Origin: WJKG01 sp964627305
Lineage (GTDB): Bacteria > Zixibacteria > MSB-5A5 > GN15 > FEB-12
Direction: 5' to 3'
Assembly: GCA_964627305.1 (NCBI GenBank)
Contig: CAZVHP010000006.1
Coordinates: 124,001-188,000 of the forward strand
Length of the DNA stretch: 64,000 nt
The position numbers and the translations under genes were made by a program. Under the pieces are notes generated by a model that ran no database searches, was not told the origin of the DNA, and saw only the letters and a program-made list of their open reading frames with translations. The number at the start of each line of letters is the position of its first letter. Position 1 is the stretch's first letter. Positions 21,559-30,908 of the stretch are shown here, piece after piece.

Positions 21559-22911
21559 TCAATTGGCCTCCTGGGTCTTGTACTCGGCGAGTTTGTTGCG
21601 AATCGTTCTCGGCGTGATCCCCAGCGCCTCGGCAGCACGGGTCTTGTTGCCGTTGTACTTCTCCAGCGTCTTGAGAATCAGGTACTTGTTCCCTTCCTCG
21701 AGCCTCATCGGAATCTTCAGCCCCGGCAGGGTCTCCCCGGTCGGACCCAGAATCAACTCCGTCGGGAAATCATCCTCGGTAAGCACCTCCCCCGAAGTCG
21801 TCACCACCGCCCGCTCCAACAGGTTCTCCAACTCGCGAACATTGCCGGGCCAGTGATACGCCATGAACAGCCGCAGTGCCGTGGCGTCCATGCCGCGAAC
21901 GTTCTTGCCGTTCTCGCGGTTGAACTTATCGACAAAGTGATTCACCAGAAGCGGGATATCCTCTTTCCGCTCCGCCAGCGGCGGGATGTGGATCGGTATG
22001 ACATTCAGCCGAAAATACAAGTCCTCGCGGAACCGCCCGGCCGCAATATACTCCTTGAGATTGCGGTTCGATGTGGCAATCAGGCGCACATCCACCGAAA
22101 TCGTCTGGCTTGAGCCCACCCGCTCAAACTCCCGCTCCTGAATGACGCGAAGCAGCTTCGACTGCAGATTCAACGGCATCTCCGACACCTCGTCAAGCAA
22201 CAACGTCCCCTCGTGAGCCAGCTCAAACCGCCCGCGGTTAGTCTTCTTGGCGTCGGTGAACGCCCCCTTCTCATACCCGAAAAGCTCCGCCTCGACCAGA
22301 TTCTCAGGCAGCGCCGCGCAGTTGAGCTTGATGAACGGACCGCTGCGACGATTCGATGAGTAGTGGATCGCCCGCGCCACCAGTTCCTTGCCGGTCCCCG
22401 ATGCTCCCGTAATCAGCACCGTAGAGCGCGCATCGGCGACCGACTCGATCAACTCGAACACGCCGGCCATAACCCGCGACTTGCCCACAATATTCTGAAA
22501 CTTGTTGGTCAGATCACGACGAAGAATCTCGTTCTCGGAGCGAAGCCTCAGCATCTCGGTCACGCGGCTGAGGATATGCTCCACTGTCTGCGGCAGCACC
22601 GGCTTGATCAGAAAATCATAGGCGCCGAGCTTGATGGCCTTGACTGCCGTCTCAATCGTCCCATACGCCGTCATCAGAATCACCACCGTATCGGCGTGCG
22701 TCCTCTTGACGTTCTTCAGCAGCGTGATGCCGTCCATCGACTTCATCTTCAGATCCGTCAGGACTATGTCATAGCTCCGCTCATTGAAAGCCGCCAGGGC
22801 CTCCTCACCGGAATAGGCCGCTCCGATGTCATAACCGGCCCGTCGCAGTGTCTCCTGCAACATCTCGTTTACAAGCGTGTCGTCGTCAACCACCAGGACC
22901 GAGAACTTCAT
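21559..22911 (-). CDS. Sigma-54-dependent response regulator (NtrC/FlrC family)
   Basis: A 450-residue NtrC-type regulator. The receiver domain has phospho-acceptor Asp53 (DIVLTDLKM). The AAA+ domain has Walker A GASGTGKE, the sigma-54 loop GAFTDA and Walker B GTLLLDEVSEM. A C-terminal Fis-type HTH follows (NKTRAAEALGITPRTIRNKL). It activates sigma-54 RNA polymerase by ATP hydrolysis. Placement between the flagellar and chemotaxis genes, with sigma-54-type promoters before flgF and flgB, makes it the likely flagellar master activator (FlrC/FlgR-like). Three bases separate it from its kinase gene. Confidence 0.92.
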   Translation of the reverse strand: MKFSVLVVDDDTLVNEMLQETLRRAGYDIGAAYSGEEALAAFNERSYDIVLTDLKMKSMDGITLLKNVKRTHADTVVILMTAYGTIETAVKAIKLGAYDFLIKPVLPQTVEHILSRVTEMLRLRSENEILRRDLTNKFQNIVGKSRVMAGVFELIESVADARSTVLITGASGTGKELVARAIHYSSNRRSGPFIKLNCAALPENLVEAELFGYEKGAFTDAKKTNRGRFELAHEGTLLLDEVSEMPLNLQSKLLRVIQEREFERVGSSQTISVDVRLIATSNRNLKEYIAAGRFREDLYFRLNVIPIHIPPLAERKEDIPLLVNHFVDKFNRENGKNVRGMDATALRLFMAYHWPGNVRELENLLERAVVTTSGEVLTEDDFPTELILGPTGETLPGLKIPMRLEEGNKYLILKTLEKYNGNKTRAAEALGITPRTIRNKLAEYKTQEAN

Positions 22912-22914
22912 ACT

Positions 22915-24255
22915 CTATTGCTCCACGGTTACAGAATCAAGCCGGATCGGCAGCAGTATCCGGAAGCGGGCACCCGAGGCACCACTGTTCTCGGCAAGGA
23001 TCTCCCCTCCATGAGCCTTGACGATCTTCCAGACCACCGCCAACCCCAGCCCGGTTCCTTCGGGCTTCGTAGTATAAAAAGGCGCGAAAAGGCGCTCAAT
23101 GTGTTCCTTATCTATCCCCGGCCCGGAGTCCGTTACCGTCGTCTCCACAACCGTCTCGTCGCTGCCCAGCAGCAACGAGTCGCCGTACCTCTCCACTGCC
23201 GACTGGCGCGGCAACACCCGGTACTCCACGGCAATGCGCACCCGGCCGTCGACTGCCTCCAGAGCGTTATTGAAGATATTGTATAAGACCTGACGGAAGA
23301 GGCGCGCATCCAGACAAACAACGGGATGAAGCGCTCCACGAGGACTCAGCCCCTGAACACGAAACTGCTCGGCACTCACCCGACCACTGTGCTCCCGACA
23401 GAAATCATCCACCGTCTGCCTCAGAAACACGCAATAGTCCACCTCCCGCACCTCAACCTCCTCGTTACGCGAATAGGCCAGCAGTGTCGTGACAGTCTCA
23501 TTCAGGCTCTCAACACCCCTCGCAATCTTGCGCACCAATTTGCGACGCACATCATCAGCCGCCATATCCCGCTCCAGCAGCGCCGTAAAACCCGCAATCC
23601 CCGCCAGCGGATTCCGCACTTCGTGGGCTATCGTCGCCGCCATCTCCCCCATCGCCGCCAGCGTGTTCAAACGCGCCAGCTCCTGCTCCATCTTCTTCAT
23701 CTTGGTCAGATCGTGAATCACCTCTACCGCCCCGCTCACCCGACCACCCTCGTCATGAAGCACCGAAATTGACACCGATACCCGTACCGTCGAGCCGTCC
23801 CCCAAATGCAACTGCTTCTCAACCTCACTGACGTCTCTACCACTCTCCAGCGCGGCCGCTGCACAGGCCAAATCGGCAGCCTCAACCGGCATGATCTCCC
23901 GATACGGCCGCCCCAGCGGCTGACGCTGCGGAATCCCCAGGATGCGTGATGCCGCCGGATTGAAACGCGTGATGCACCCCCGAGCATCAACCGCAATCAC
24001 CCCGACCGCAATAGAGTCGAGTATGCTCTCCATAAACGCCGTCGCGGCCAGATTGCGCTCGGTCAGATCAACCAGCTTCTCATTGGCTTCAAAAAGCTGC
24101 CGGTTCTGCTCAGAAAATTCGTCCTGGAGCTCTATGTACTTACGCTGTAATGAATTAACTATGCGAGTAAACGATGCGTAGGAATCTACAAATCGGGTCA
24201 GTCCGTCAGCCCGGGCCACCACCGTGTCAGTATACGACCGGTCTTTATCGTCCAT
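22915..24255 (-). CDS. PAS-domain sensor histidine kinase of the flagellar regulator (FlrB/FlgS-like)
   Basis: 446 residues with no membrane segment, so a soluble kinase. A coiled-coil N terminus (about 25-75) leads into a PAS domain (about 80-190). Then come the phosphorylation helix with AHEVRNPLAG and a HATPase domain with N-box NIFNNALEAV, G1 DSGPGI and G2 GTGLGLAVV. Soluble PAS kinases paired with NtrC-type regulators control flagellar genes in many bacteria. It is transcribed directly upstream of the regulator gene. A clear AGGGA ribosome binding site precedes the ATG. Confidence 0.9.
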   Translation of the reverse strand: MDDKDRSYTDTVVARADGLTRFVDSYASFTRIVNSLQRKYIELQDEFSEQNRQLFEANEKLVDLTERNLAATAFMESILDSIAVGVIAVDARGCITRFNPAASRILGIPQRQPLGRPYREIMPVEAADLACAAAALESGRDVSEVEKQLHLGDGSTVRVSVSISVLHDEGGRVSGAVEVIHDLTKMKKMEQELARLNTLAAMGEMAATIAHEVRNPLAGIAGFTALLERDMAADDVRRKLVRKIARGVESLNETVTTLLAYSRNEEVEVREVDYCVFLRQTVDDFCREHSGRVSAEQFRVQGLSPRGALHPVVCLDARLFRQVLYNIFNNALEAVDGRVRIAVEYRVLPRQSAVERYGDSLLLGSDETVVETTVTDSGPGIDKEHIERLFAPFYTTKPEGTGLGLAVVWKIVKAHGGEILAENSGASGARFRILLPIRLDSVTVEQ

Positions 24256-24280
24256 GATAAATCCCTACAAAGTATTCAGG

Positions 24281-24311
24281 TTCGCCGGCAAAGTATTCCC
24301 GGACCGGCGAA
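24281..24311 (-). terminator. Hairpin between cheB and the kinase gene
   Basis: TTCGCCGG and CCGGCGAA form an 8-base stem with a 15-base loop. No T run follows, so it may act as an RNA processing or attenuation element rather than a full terminator. Confidence 0.35.
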
Positions 24312-24331
24312 TCGTTCAACAAAAACTTTGT

Positions 24332-25459
24332 CTAAAAGAAACTGACGATCTCGGCAGCGATGTCCTCTACCGGAGAAATGTAGTCCGCAAGCTGAGCCTC
24401 GATTACCGCACGGGGCATACCGTACACAACACACGTCTGCTCGTTCTGCGCCACCACCACCCCGCCTTTGCTCTTGATGCACTGGAAACCAACGACCCCA
24501 TTGTTGCCCATTCCGGTCAATATGACCCCCAGGGACATCCGACCGTATGCTTCCGCCACCGATGTCGAGGTAACATCCACACACGGCTTATACAGTGTGG
24601 TTGACGGCTGGGCTGATATCACCACATGTGACCGCAGCCCCACCCGCTTCACCGTCAAATGCTGCCCCCCCGGGGCGATCAGCACCGTACCGGCATCAAC
24701 AGGATCGCCATTGACAGCCTCCCGAACCCCGACCTGGGATAACTGATTGAGACGATCGGCCAGCGATTTAGTGAACATCGGCGGCATGTGCTGCGCTACT
24801 ACCACCCCCACCGGCAGATTCCGCGGCAGACGCGGAATAATCGTCTGCAACGCCGGCGGCCCCCCGGTCGAGGAACCTATGACAATGATGCTCACCGGAT
24901 GACTGCGCTTGGCGATGACCCGCTGACGAGCCACGGGCCCTGCCCCCGCAAGACTCCGACCGTCCCGCCCAATCGTCGTGCGCGTCGGCGCCGAGGGCTG
25001 CCGGAAGGCACTGCGCGTCTTCAGTCGCGACATCAGGATGTGCTTGCGCCGCACGATGCCCTTGATCTTCGCCAGCAATTCATCCTTGATCTTGACGATG
25101 TCAAGACTGACATAGGACAACTGCTTGGGGATAAAATCAACCGCGCCCAGCTCCAGCGCATCGAGAGTGGCGTTGGCGCCATCAGTGGTCAACGAAGATA
25201 TCATCATCACCGGTGTCGGGGTGCTAAGCATGATCTCCCGCAGCGCCGTCAGGCCGTCCATGCGCGGCATCTCAATATCCATCGTCACCAGGTCCGGCTT
25301 GAGCCGCTTGACCTTCTCAATCCCCTCAGCACCGTCCCTCGCAGTGGCGATGACCTTGATCATGGGGTCCGATTCGAGCATCATCGTCAACGCCTTGCGC
25401 ATGAATGCCGAATCGTCAACCACCAGAATGCGAATCTGCGGTGCAGCACTGTCGGCCAT
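24332..25459 (-). CDS. cheB: Chemotaxis protein-glutamate methylesterase CheB
   Basis: 375 residues: receiver domain with Asp61 (LVTMDIEMPRMDGL), linker, and methylesterase domain. The catalytic Ser is in IGSSTGGPPAL and the His in VAQHMPPMF. The third triad position, normally Asp in GMGNDG, is Asn here (GMGNNG, codon AAT). The enzyme removes methyl groups from chemoreceptors and deamidates glutamines. It stands 17 bases downstream of cheA in the chemotaxis operon. The Asp-to-Asn change may lower activity or be tolerated. Confidence 0.95.
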   Translation of the reverse strand: MADSAAPQIRILVVDDSAFMRKALTMMLESDPMIKVIATARDGAEGIEKVKRLKPDLVTMDIEMPRMDGLTALREIMLSTPTPVMMISSLTTDGANATLDALELGAVDFIPKQLSYVSLDIVKIKDELLAKIKGIVRRKHILMSRLKTRSAFRQPSAPTRTTIGRDGRSLAGAGPVARQRVIAKRSHPVSIIVIGSSTGGPPALQTIIPRLPRNLPVGVVVAQHMPPMFTKSLADRLNQLSQVGVREAVNGDPVDAGTVLIAPGGQHLTVKRVGLRSHVVISAQPSTTLYKPCVDVTSTSVAEAYGRMSLGVILTGMGNNGVVGFQCIKSKGGVVVAQNEQTCVVYGMPRAVIEAQLADYISPVEDIAAEIVSFF

Positions 25460-25476
25460 GGTGTGATCTGCCTCGC

Positions 25477-27477
25477 TTAACTGATTTTTCGCGCGATGTT
25501 GAACAAGCCGATCAGATCCACAATCAACCGTATCCGACCGTCACCGAGAATCGTGGCCCCGGCGATACCCTCTGTCGAACCAAGATAGCTGCCCAGCGAC
25601 TTGATCACGACCTCCTCCTGCCCAAGGAAATGGTCGATCATCAGACCCAGCTTCTTCTCAGCCAGCCCCACAATCACAAGATAGGGTTTCTCAACGACCT
25701 GGAATCCCGCACGGCTGGTATTCAGAATCTGATTGAGGTTGATGATCGGTATGATCTCGTTACGCAACCTGATCACCGGACGCTGATTGACATAGCTGAT
25801 CTCCGACTGCGCCGTCTTCACCGTCTCGTGCACCGACGACAACGGCAGGATAAACACCTCGTCATCAGACTCAACCAGCAGCCCCTGAATGATCGCCAGC
25901 GTGAGCGGCAGCTTGATCGTCAGCGTCGTGCCGACGCCCTTTTCGCTGTCGATCTCAATCATCCCGTTGAGCTTCTCGATGTTCGACCGAACAACATCCA
26001 TCCCCACACCGCGACCAGAAATACCCGTAATCTGCTTGGCTGTCGACAGACCCGCCTCGAAAATGAACTTGTAGATGTCCTGACGCGACATCCGATCGAT
26101 CTCAGCCTGGGTCGCAGTGCCGCGCTCCACCGCCTTGGCGGCGATACGTTCAGCATCCAGACCGCGACCGTCGTCGCGCACCTTGATGATGATGTTCGAT
26201 CCTTCCTGGCTGGCCGACAACCAGACCGTCCCCGTCTCCGGCTTGCCCGCCTCGACCCGCTCATCCGGCAACTCCAGACCGTGATCGCATGAATTGCGGA
26301 TCACGTGCACCAGAGGATCGCCGATCTCCTCAATCACCGACCTGTCCAGCTCAGTGCTCTCACCGGAAATCTTCAGCTCGATCTTCTTACCCGTTTCCCG
26401 GGCCAGATCTCGCACCAGACGCGGAAACCGATTGAACACCTTCCCCACCGGCTGCATGCGCATCTTCATAATCGCCATCTGCAGCTCGGTCGTGATGAAG
26501 TTCACTGCCTTGGTCGCCTGGTTGATCGGCTCCAGCTCAGAATCACCCTCACGCTTGGCACTCAGTACGCTGGCCGCCTGAACAAGGCTGTTGCGACCCA
26601 GCACCAGCTCACCCATCATATTCATCAGCGTATCAAGACGATTCACGTCAACCCGGATCGTCGGATCACTGCCCGGCTTCTTCGGCGCCGGTCTTCCCGC
26701 CCCTCTGGCCGGGCTCGACGGTGTCTGCTCCGCGCTCTCCTGGAGCTCCTGCCCGTCCATCTCCGGCTCGGGTGCCTCGGCCACAGCCGTTGTACCTCCG
26801 GCCATTGCTGCATACCCCTCAGCCTCTGACCCCTTGCGGCCATCGACCTCTTCCTCAGCACTGGCAACCGCCGAGTACTCCGACCTACCCACGGACGGCG
26901 ATTGGGCCACAACCGACTCGCCACCGCTCTGAGCATCGACCGATTCTGCCGACACACTCAGCGCCTGCGACAATCCAGCCCCCACCTGACGGTCGCCACC
27001 CGGCGCCCCTCCTACAGCGGGCTCAGTTGATGACACCTGCGGCAGCACGTCGCTGGTCTCGTCGCCGCCACCGTCATCCAGCACATCCTGCAGACGCCCA
27101 AGAATGTCCTCAAGGTCCAGCGGATCGGTGACCTGGTTGCGGACATTATCCAGCAACACCTTCAGCAGATCAACACCCTCCAGAAGAAGGTCCATGATCT
27201 CCGCCGTGGTCGCCATCTCTCCCTTGCGGAGCTTGTTGAGGATGTCCTCCATGCGGTGGGACAGCGTCGTAACCTGCTCGAACCCGAGGAAACTCGAGGT
27301 CCCCTTGACCGTATGGATCGCCCTGAATATCTCGTTGAGCAGGTCCAGATCGTCAGGAGCGGCCTCCAGCTTGACGAAGTTGTTGTCAAGCGATCCGATC
27401 AGTTCATCAGCCTCGACCAGGAAATCGTCGATGATCTCCCGCATCTCCTCCATGTCCATGTCGAAGTCTTCAGTCAT
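25477..27477 (-). CDS. cheA: Chemotaxis histidine kinase CheA
   Basis: 666 residues. The N-terminal HPt domain has phospho-acceptor His55 (IFRAIHTVKGTSSFLG). A 150-residue Ala/Ser/Gly/Pro-rich linker (about 125-275) replaces a recognisable P2 CheY-binding domain. Then come the dimer domain, the HATPase domain (N-box HVIRNSCDHGLE, DDGRGL, GRGVGMDVV) and the CheW-like regulatory domain at the C terminus. It transfers phosphate to CheY and CheB. No cheW or chemoreceptor gene lies in this window, so these must be elsewhere. Confidence 0.96.
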   Translation of the reverse strand: MTEDFDMDMEEMREIIDDFLVEADELIGSLDNNFVKLEAAPDDLDLLNEIFRAIHTVKGTSSFLGFEQVTTLSHRMEDILNKLRKGEMATTAEIMDLLLEGVDLLKVLLDNVRNQVTDPLDLEDILGRLQDVLDDGGGDETSDVLPQVSSTEPAVGGAPGGDRQVGAGLSQALSVSAESVDAQSGGESVVAQSPSVGRSEYSAVASAEEEVDGRKGSEAEGYAAMAGGTTAVAEAPEPEMDGQELQESAEQTPSSPARGAGRPAPKKPGSDPTIRVDVNRLDTLMNMMGELVLGRNSLVQAASVLSAKREGDSELEPINQATKAVNFITTELQMAIMKMRMQPVGKVFNRFPRLVRDLARETGKKIELKISGESTELDRSVIEEIGDPLVHVIRNSCDHGLELPDERVEAGKPETGTVWLSASQEGSNIIIKVRDDGRGLDAERIAAKAVERGTATQAEIDRMSRQDIYKFIFEAGLSTAKQITGISGRGVGMDVVRSNIEKLNGMIEIDSEKGVGTTLTIKLPLTLAIIQGLLVESDDEVFILPLSSVHETVKTAQSEISYVNQRPVIRLRNEIIPIINLNQILNTSRAGFQVVEKPYLVIVGLAEKKLGLMIDHFLGQEEVVIKSLGSYLGSTEGIAGATILGDGRIRLIVDLIGLFNIARKIS

Positions 27478-27495
27478 CGTGGTCCTTCGTCTGTG

Positions 27496-28089
27496 CTACT
27501 TGGCTTTCTTGAACAGGTCATCAACCTCGGTCTGGTCGGTCTTCTTCTCGAACAGATCCGCGTGCGGATCGAATACGCGCTTGCGCTGTGGATCGGGATT
27601 CGGCCGTGCAATCGACTCGTCCTCTCCCTGCACACAGTGGATAATCTCGTGCAGCTTGACCTCGATCTCTTCCATCAGGCTGGCCGCATGGTTCATCTGC
27701 TGCGACGTGATATCCTGGAACTGCAACGCATCCATTATCGTAAAGGCATCATTGCCCGTCGTCGTCGCCTTCTCGATCAGCTCGTCGGCCAGATCCTCGA
27801 TGGCGGCAGTATCCCCGCCCTGCGCCTTCTGTTTGATGCTGTTCAGCCCGTCGACTATCTCCTCCGAGTAGCCCGTGATCTTCTCGATCAAATCCAGCAT
27901 CTGATGCGTCGCGGCCTCCGTCTGCTCGCTGATCTTGTCAAGCTGCTGCGTCGCCTGAGGCACCTTCTCGTGAGACTCGAGTATCGGATTCCGAAGCTCC
28001 TTGTACTTGTCAACGATCTCCCTGATGGCATCAGCCAGCGACAGGATCTCATCCTGCAGTCTTGCTTTCAATGTAGTTGAACCTGACAT
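27496..28089 (-). CDS. cheZ: CheZ-like CheY-P phosphatase
   Basis: A 197-residue helical protein. The segment DALQFQDITSQQMNH (about residues 122-136) matches the CheZ active site, where Asp and Gln catalyse loss of phosphate from CheY. The end TEVDDLFKKAK resembles the amphipathic CheY-binding helix at the CheZ C terminus. Position between cheA and cheY supports the role. CheZ is best known from proteobacteria, and overall similarity here is low, so a distant homologue is the safer description. Confidence 0.8.
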   Translation of the reverse strand: MSGSTTLKARLQDEILSLADAIREIVDKYKELRNPILESHEKVPQATQQLDKISEQTEAATHQMLDLIEKITGYSEEIVDGLNSIKQKAQGGDTAAIEDLADELIEKATTTGNDAFTIMDALQFQDITSQQMNHAASLMEEIEVKLHEIIHCVQGEDESIARPNPDPQRKRVFDPHADLFEKKTDQTEVDDLFKKAK

Positions 28090-28115
28090 TGCGTCATACC
28101 TCCTGTATCACTGCC

Positions 28116-28490
28116 TCAGCCGGCAAGGATCTGGTCTATTTTCTCTTTCAGGGTATCCGGAGTGAAGGGCTTGACGATGTAGTTGTTCACCCCGGCCTTC
28201 AATGCTTCGACAATATCGTCCTTGACCGAACGTGTCGTCACCATGAGAATGGGAAGGCTCTTGTACTCATCCATCCCCCGCACTGTTGTCACAAACGTCA
28301 ACCCGTCCATCTCCGGCATATTCCAGTCCGTGATCACGAAATTGATGTTGTCAACCTTCAGCTTCGCCAAAGCATCCTTGCCATCGGTCGCCTCGACCAC
28401 TTCACTGTAGCCGGCTCGTTTGAGGGTGTTGATGATGATCCGCCGCATGGTCGGACTGTCATCAACGGCCAGAATCTTCAGATCGGGCAC
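28116..28490 (-). CDS. cheY: Chemotaxis response regulator CheY
   Basis: 124-residue single receiver domain. The acidic pair is in LAVDDSP, Asp55 in VITDWNMPEMDGL, Thr in LMVTT, Lys in IVKPFTPDTL. The WNMPEMDGL motif is typical of motor-binding CheY. It is placed directly upstream of the CheZ-like gene. When phosphorylated by CheA it would bind FliM/FliN and change rotation. Confidence 0.92.
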   Translation of the reverse strand: MPDLKILAVDDSPTMRRIIINTLKRAGYSEVVEATDGKDALAKLKVDNINFVITDWNMPEMDGLTFVTTVRGMDEYKSLPILMVTTRSVKDDIVEALKAGVNNYIVKPFTPDTLKEKIDQILAG

Positions 28491-28521
28491 GCCAGCCTCC
28501 TTGTTATGTTTACTCTCTCGT

Positions 28522-28893
28522 TCAATTCAACTGCTTCGATACCTCGTTCAAGAGCAACGAGGACTTGAACGGTTTCACCAGATACGACGTAGCCCCGACC
28601 TGCATGCCCCGTTGCATGTCGTCATCGGAATCCTCCGATGACAATATGATGATCGGCGTCTCCCGATGCCGGTCATTCTGTCGAAGCGTCGCAATCAGGC
28701 TGTAACCGTCCAGGTTCGGCATATTCAGGTCGGTAATGACCAGGTCGACATTCTCCGGGAGCGTGTTCAGCTTCTCGATAGCGTCCATCCCGTCGCACGC
28801 CGTCACAACGTTGTATCCGGAATTGCGCAGCGAGAACGACACGAACTTCACCACCGTCGGAGAATCATCAACCACAAGAATTGTCCTTGCCAT
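28522..28893 (-). CDS. Second CheY-like response regulator
   Basis: 123-residue single receiver with Asp55 (LVITDLNMPNLDGY), ILSSED for the Thr/Ser switch position and Lys in LVKPFKS. It lies 31 bases upstream of cheY in the same operon. It lacks the tryptophan of the WNMPEMDG motif of its neighbour, so it may serve as a phosphate sink or act on a different target. Confidence 0.88.
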   Translation of the reverse strand: MARTILVVDDSPTVVKFVSFSLRNSGYNVVTACDGMDAIEKLNTLPENVDLVITDLNMPNLDGYSLIATLRQNDRHRETPIIILSSEDSDDDMQRGMQVGATSYLVKPFKSSLLLNEVSKQLN

Positions 28894-28923
28894 GGGATCA
28901 ACCTTCTTCTATGTAGAGTTCTT

Positions 28924-29928
28924 TCACTTCTTTGCAGCCGCTGCCGTGGAAGACTTGATCTTGCTGAGCAGATCAAGCGCACGGGTCGCCCCGCTGGTGT
29001 CCGGCTTCGATGCCGTCGATACCCGCGTCACCCCACCGATACCACCGTTATCACCCGACGAAGTAGCGCCCGCCGCCTCCTTATGATACACCAGCGCGTT
29101 CTTGAAATACACCAGCTTGAACGCCTTGGAAATGCCGTGCAGGGTCTCCGAATGCCCGATATAGAAATACCCACCCGGCTGCAGCGCATTGTAGAATCCG
29201 CGTACAAGCTGCTTTTTTATCTCATCCGAAAAGTAGATCATCACGTTCCGGCAGAAGACGACATCGAAATTCGATGTGAACGATATCCGGCGCGGATCAT
29301 TAAGATTCATGTGCGCAAACTTTACCAGCGCCTTGACCTCCGGCTTCACCCGATACATTTCACCCTGCTTCGTGAAGTACTTGGCCAGCAGATCGGGCCG
29401 CACATTCCGCAGCGTTATACCGGTATACTCCCCGGTGCGCGCCCGATGCAGCGCCTGTTCCGAGATGTCGTTGGCCATTATCTCAATGGTCCATCCGCTC
29501 ATGCTCATGGACCGCTCAAGTATCATCATGGCCAGCGTGTACGGTTCCTCTCCCGTCGAACATCCCGCCGACCAGATCTTCAGCGTGCGATTGCGACTCG
29601 ACTTGTTCTTCTGGTCGATCAGAAGCGGCAACACCTCGTCCGAGAAGGATTTCAACTGCGGCTCGTTGCGATAGAAGCTCGTCTCGTTCGTCGTGACAAG
29701 ACTCATGAGCTGGTTGAATTCCTTCAAACTGGTATCATATTTGACATGGTAGAAGTAGTCCCGATAGTTCTTGATGCCCAATTCTCCCATGCGCTTGATC
29801 AGGCGGTTCTTCACGAGGTACATCTTGTTCTCAGCGAAAAAGATGCCGCTCTTCTCATGGATGTAGTCCCGGATCATCGTGAAATCTTCAATGGTCATCT
29901 CGGGATCTGTGTCGAGTTTACCCAGCAT
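28924..29928 (-). CDS. cheR: Chemotaxis methyltransferase CheR
   Basis: 334 residues. The N-terminal helical domain recognises the receptor; the SAM-binding domain has IWSAGCSTGEEPYTLAMMI and DVVFCRNVMIYF. It methylates glutamates of chemoreceptors, opposing CheB. The last 50 residues are a Gly/Ser/Ala-rich tail ending in lysines, absent from short CheR forms. It is the first gene of the chemotaxis operon, with GAAGGG before the ATG. Confidence 0.95.
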   Translation of the reverse strand: MLGKLDTDPEMTIEDFTMIRDYIHEKSGIFFAENKMYLVKNRLIKRMGELGIKNYRDYFYHVKYDTSLKEFNQLMSLVTTNETSFYRNEPQLKSFSDEVLPLLIDQKNKSSRNRTLKIWSAGCSTGEEPYTLAMMILERSMSMSGWTIEIMANDISEQALHRARTGEYTGITLRNVRPDLLAKYFTKQGEMYRVKPEVKALVKFAHMNLNDPRRISFTSNFDVVFCRNVMIYFSDEIKKQLVRGFYNALQPGGYFYIGHSETLHGISKAFKLVYFKNALVYHKEAAGATSSGDNGGIGGVTRVSTASKPDTSGATRALDLLSKIKSSTAAAAKK

Positions 29929-30048
29929 ATGGAACCCTTCGTAACGTTATTCCCCACAGCCGACTGCCCCGATCATCGCCGGGACTGCACAGCCCGTCCC
30001 TTACAGTCTCTTCCCTCACCCTCACCCGCATACTCATTACATCCTGAC

Positions 30049-30516
30049 TCACTTCTCGACCGCCGCGCTCACCCGCGCCGCACAGCATACCATCCCCACC
30101 TCAACCGGCCCGGCCTCTATCAATCCGGCCGCCCGGCTGATCTGGGCAGCCCTGCCCACAATGTCCGACAGGTCACCGATCTCGAACGGCTTGACCACAT
30201 AGTCGGCAGCACCGCCTCGAAACGCAGCCAACACCGCCCGCAGCTTCGGCTCACCGGACATCACCACGATCCCGGGAACACCGCCGATACTCAGCAACCG
30301 CTCCAGAATGGCCTCGACCGGTCGGTCAGCCACGTTGGCATCAAACACAATCACCCGATACTGACCGCAGTCACTCATGCTCACCAGATCGTCGGTCGTC
30401 GGTGCAACATCTACCTCGTAGCCCAGATCGGTGAGAAACTCCTGTAACTGGTCTCGCACGGCCTTGTCTGCATCAGCCAGCAACAGCCGTCCCGGCTGAG
30501 TGGGGGCAACCGTCAT
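30049..30516 (-). CDS. Single-domain response regulator with short C-terminal extension
   Basis: 155 residues. A receiver domain covers about residues 10-125 with Asp59 (VIVFDANVADRP), a serine at the switch (VVMSGEP) and Lys in YVVKPFE. About 25 residues follow with a CC pair and no DNA-binding domain. It overlaps the upstream receiver gene by four bases (ATGA). It is the last gene of the six-gene partner-switching operon, which suggests phosphorylation input into that system. Confidence 0.82.
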   Translation of the reverse strand: MTVAPTQPGRLLLADADKAVRDQLQEFLTDLGYEVDVAPTTDDLVSMSDCGQYRVIVFDANVADRPVEAILERLLSIGGVPGIVVMSGEPKLRAVLAAFRGGAADYVVKPFEIGDLSDIVGRAAQISRAAGLIEAGPVEVGMVCCAARVSAAVEK

Positions 30517-30908
30517 TCTACTTCTCGCTGTTTACTCTTGTCCCTGAGCGTCTTCTCGACGCTCTTGTAGAGCTGATTGATGTTAAACGGCTTTACGATA
30601 TAGTCATCAAGCTTCAGCCTGAGTGCCTGCACAGCAGAATCCACCGACGGATACGCTGTCATGATCATGATCGGCAGATCAGGGTAGCTCTCCTTCAATT
30701 CGGTCGACAAGGTGATACCGTCCATATTCGGCATCTTCAGATCAGTGAGCACCAGATCAATCTGACGTGACTGCATCAGATCCAGCGCCTTATCTCCATC
30801 TTCAGCAACAGCAATGCTCCACCCCTGACCGGTGAAAAAGTCATACAGCAGATCCCGGATAAGCAACTCGTCATCAACGACAAGGATAGTTGGACGCTCC
30901 ATACTCAT
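30513..30908 (-). CDS. Single-domain response regulator
   Basis: 131 residues, receiver domain with Asp56 (LVLTDLKMPNMDGI), Thr in IMMTAYPS and Lys in YIVKPFN, then a Lys/Arg-rich tail (SVEKTLRDKSKQREVE). It overlaps both the HEAT-repeat gene upstream (ATGA) and the next receiver downstream, so the three are coupled. No output domain is present; a protein-protein target such as the HEAT-repeat protein is plausible. Confidence 0.88.
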   Translation of the reverse strand: MSMERPTILVVDDELLIRDLLYDFFTGQGWSIAVAEDGDKALDLMQSRQIDLVLTDLKMPNMDGITLSTELKESYPDLPIMIMTAYPSVDSAVQALRLKLDDYIVKPFNINQLYKSVEKTLRDKSKQREVE

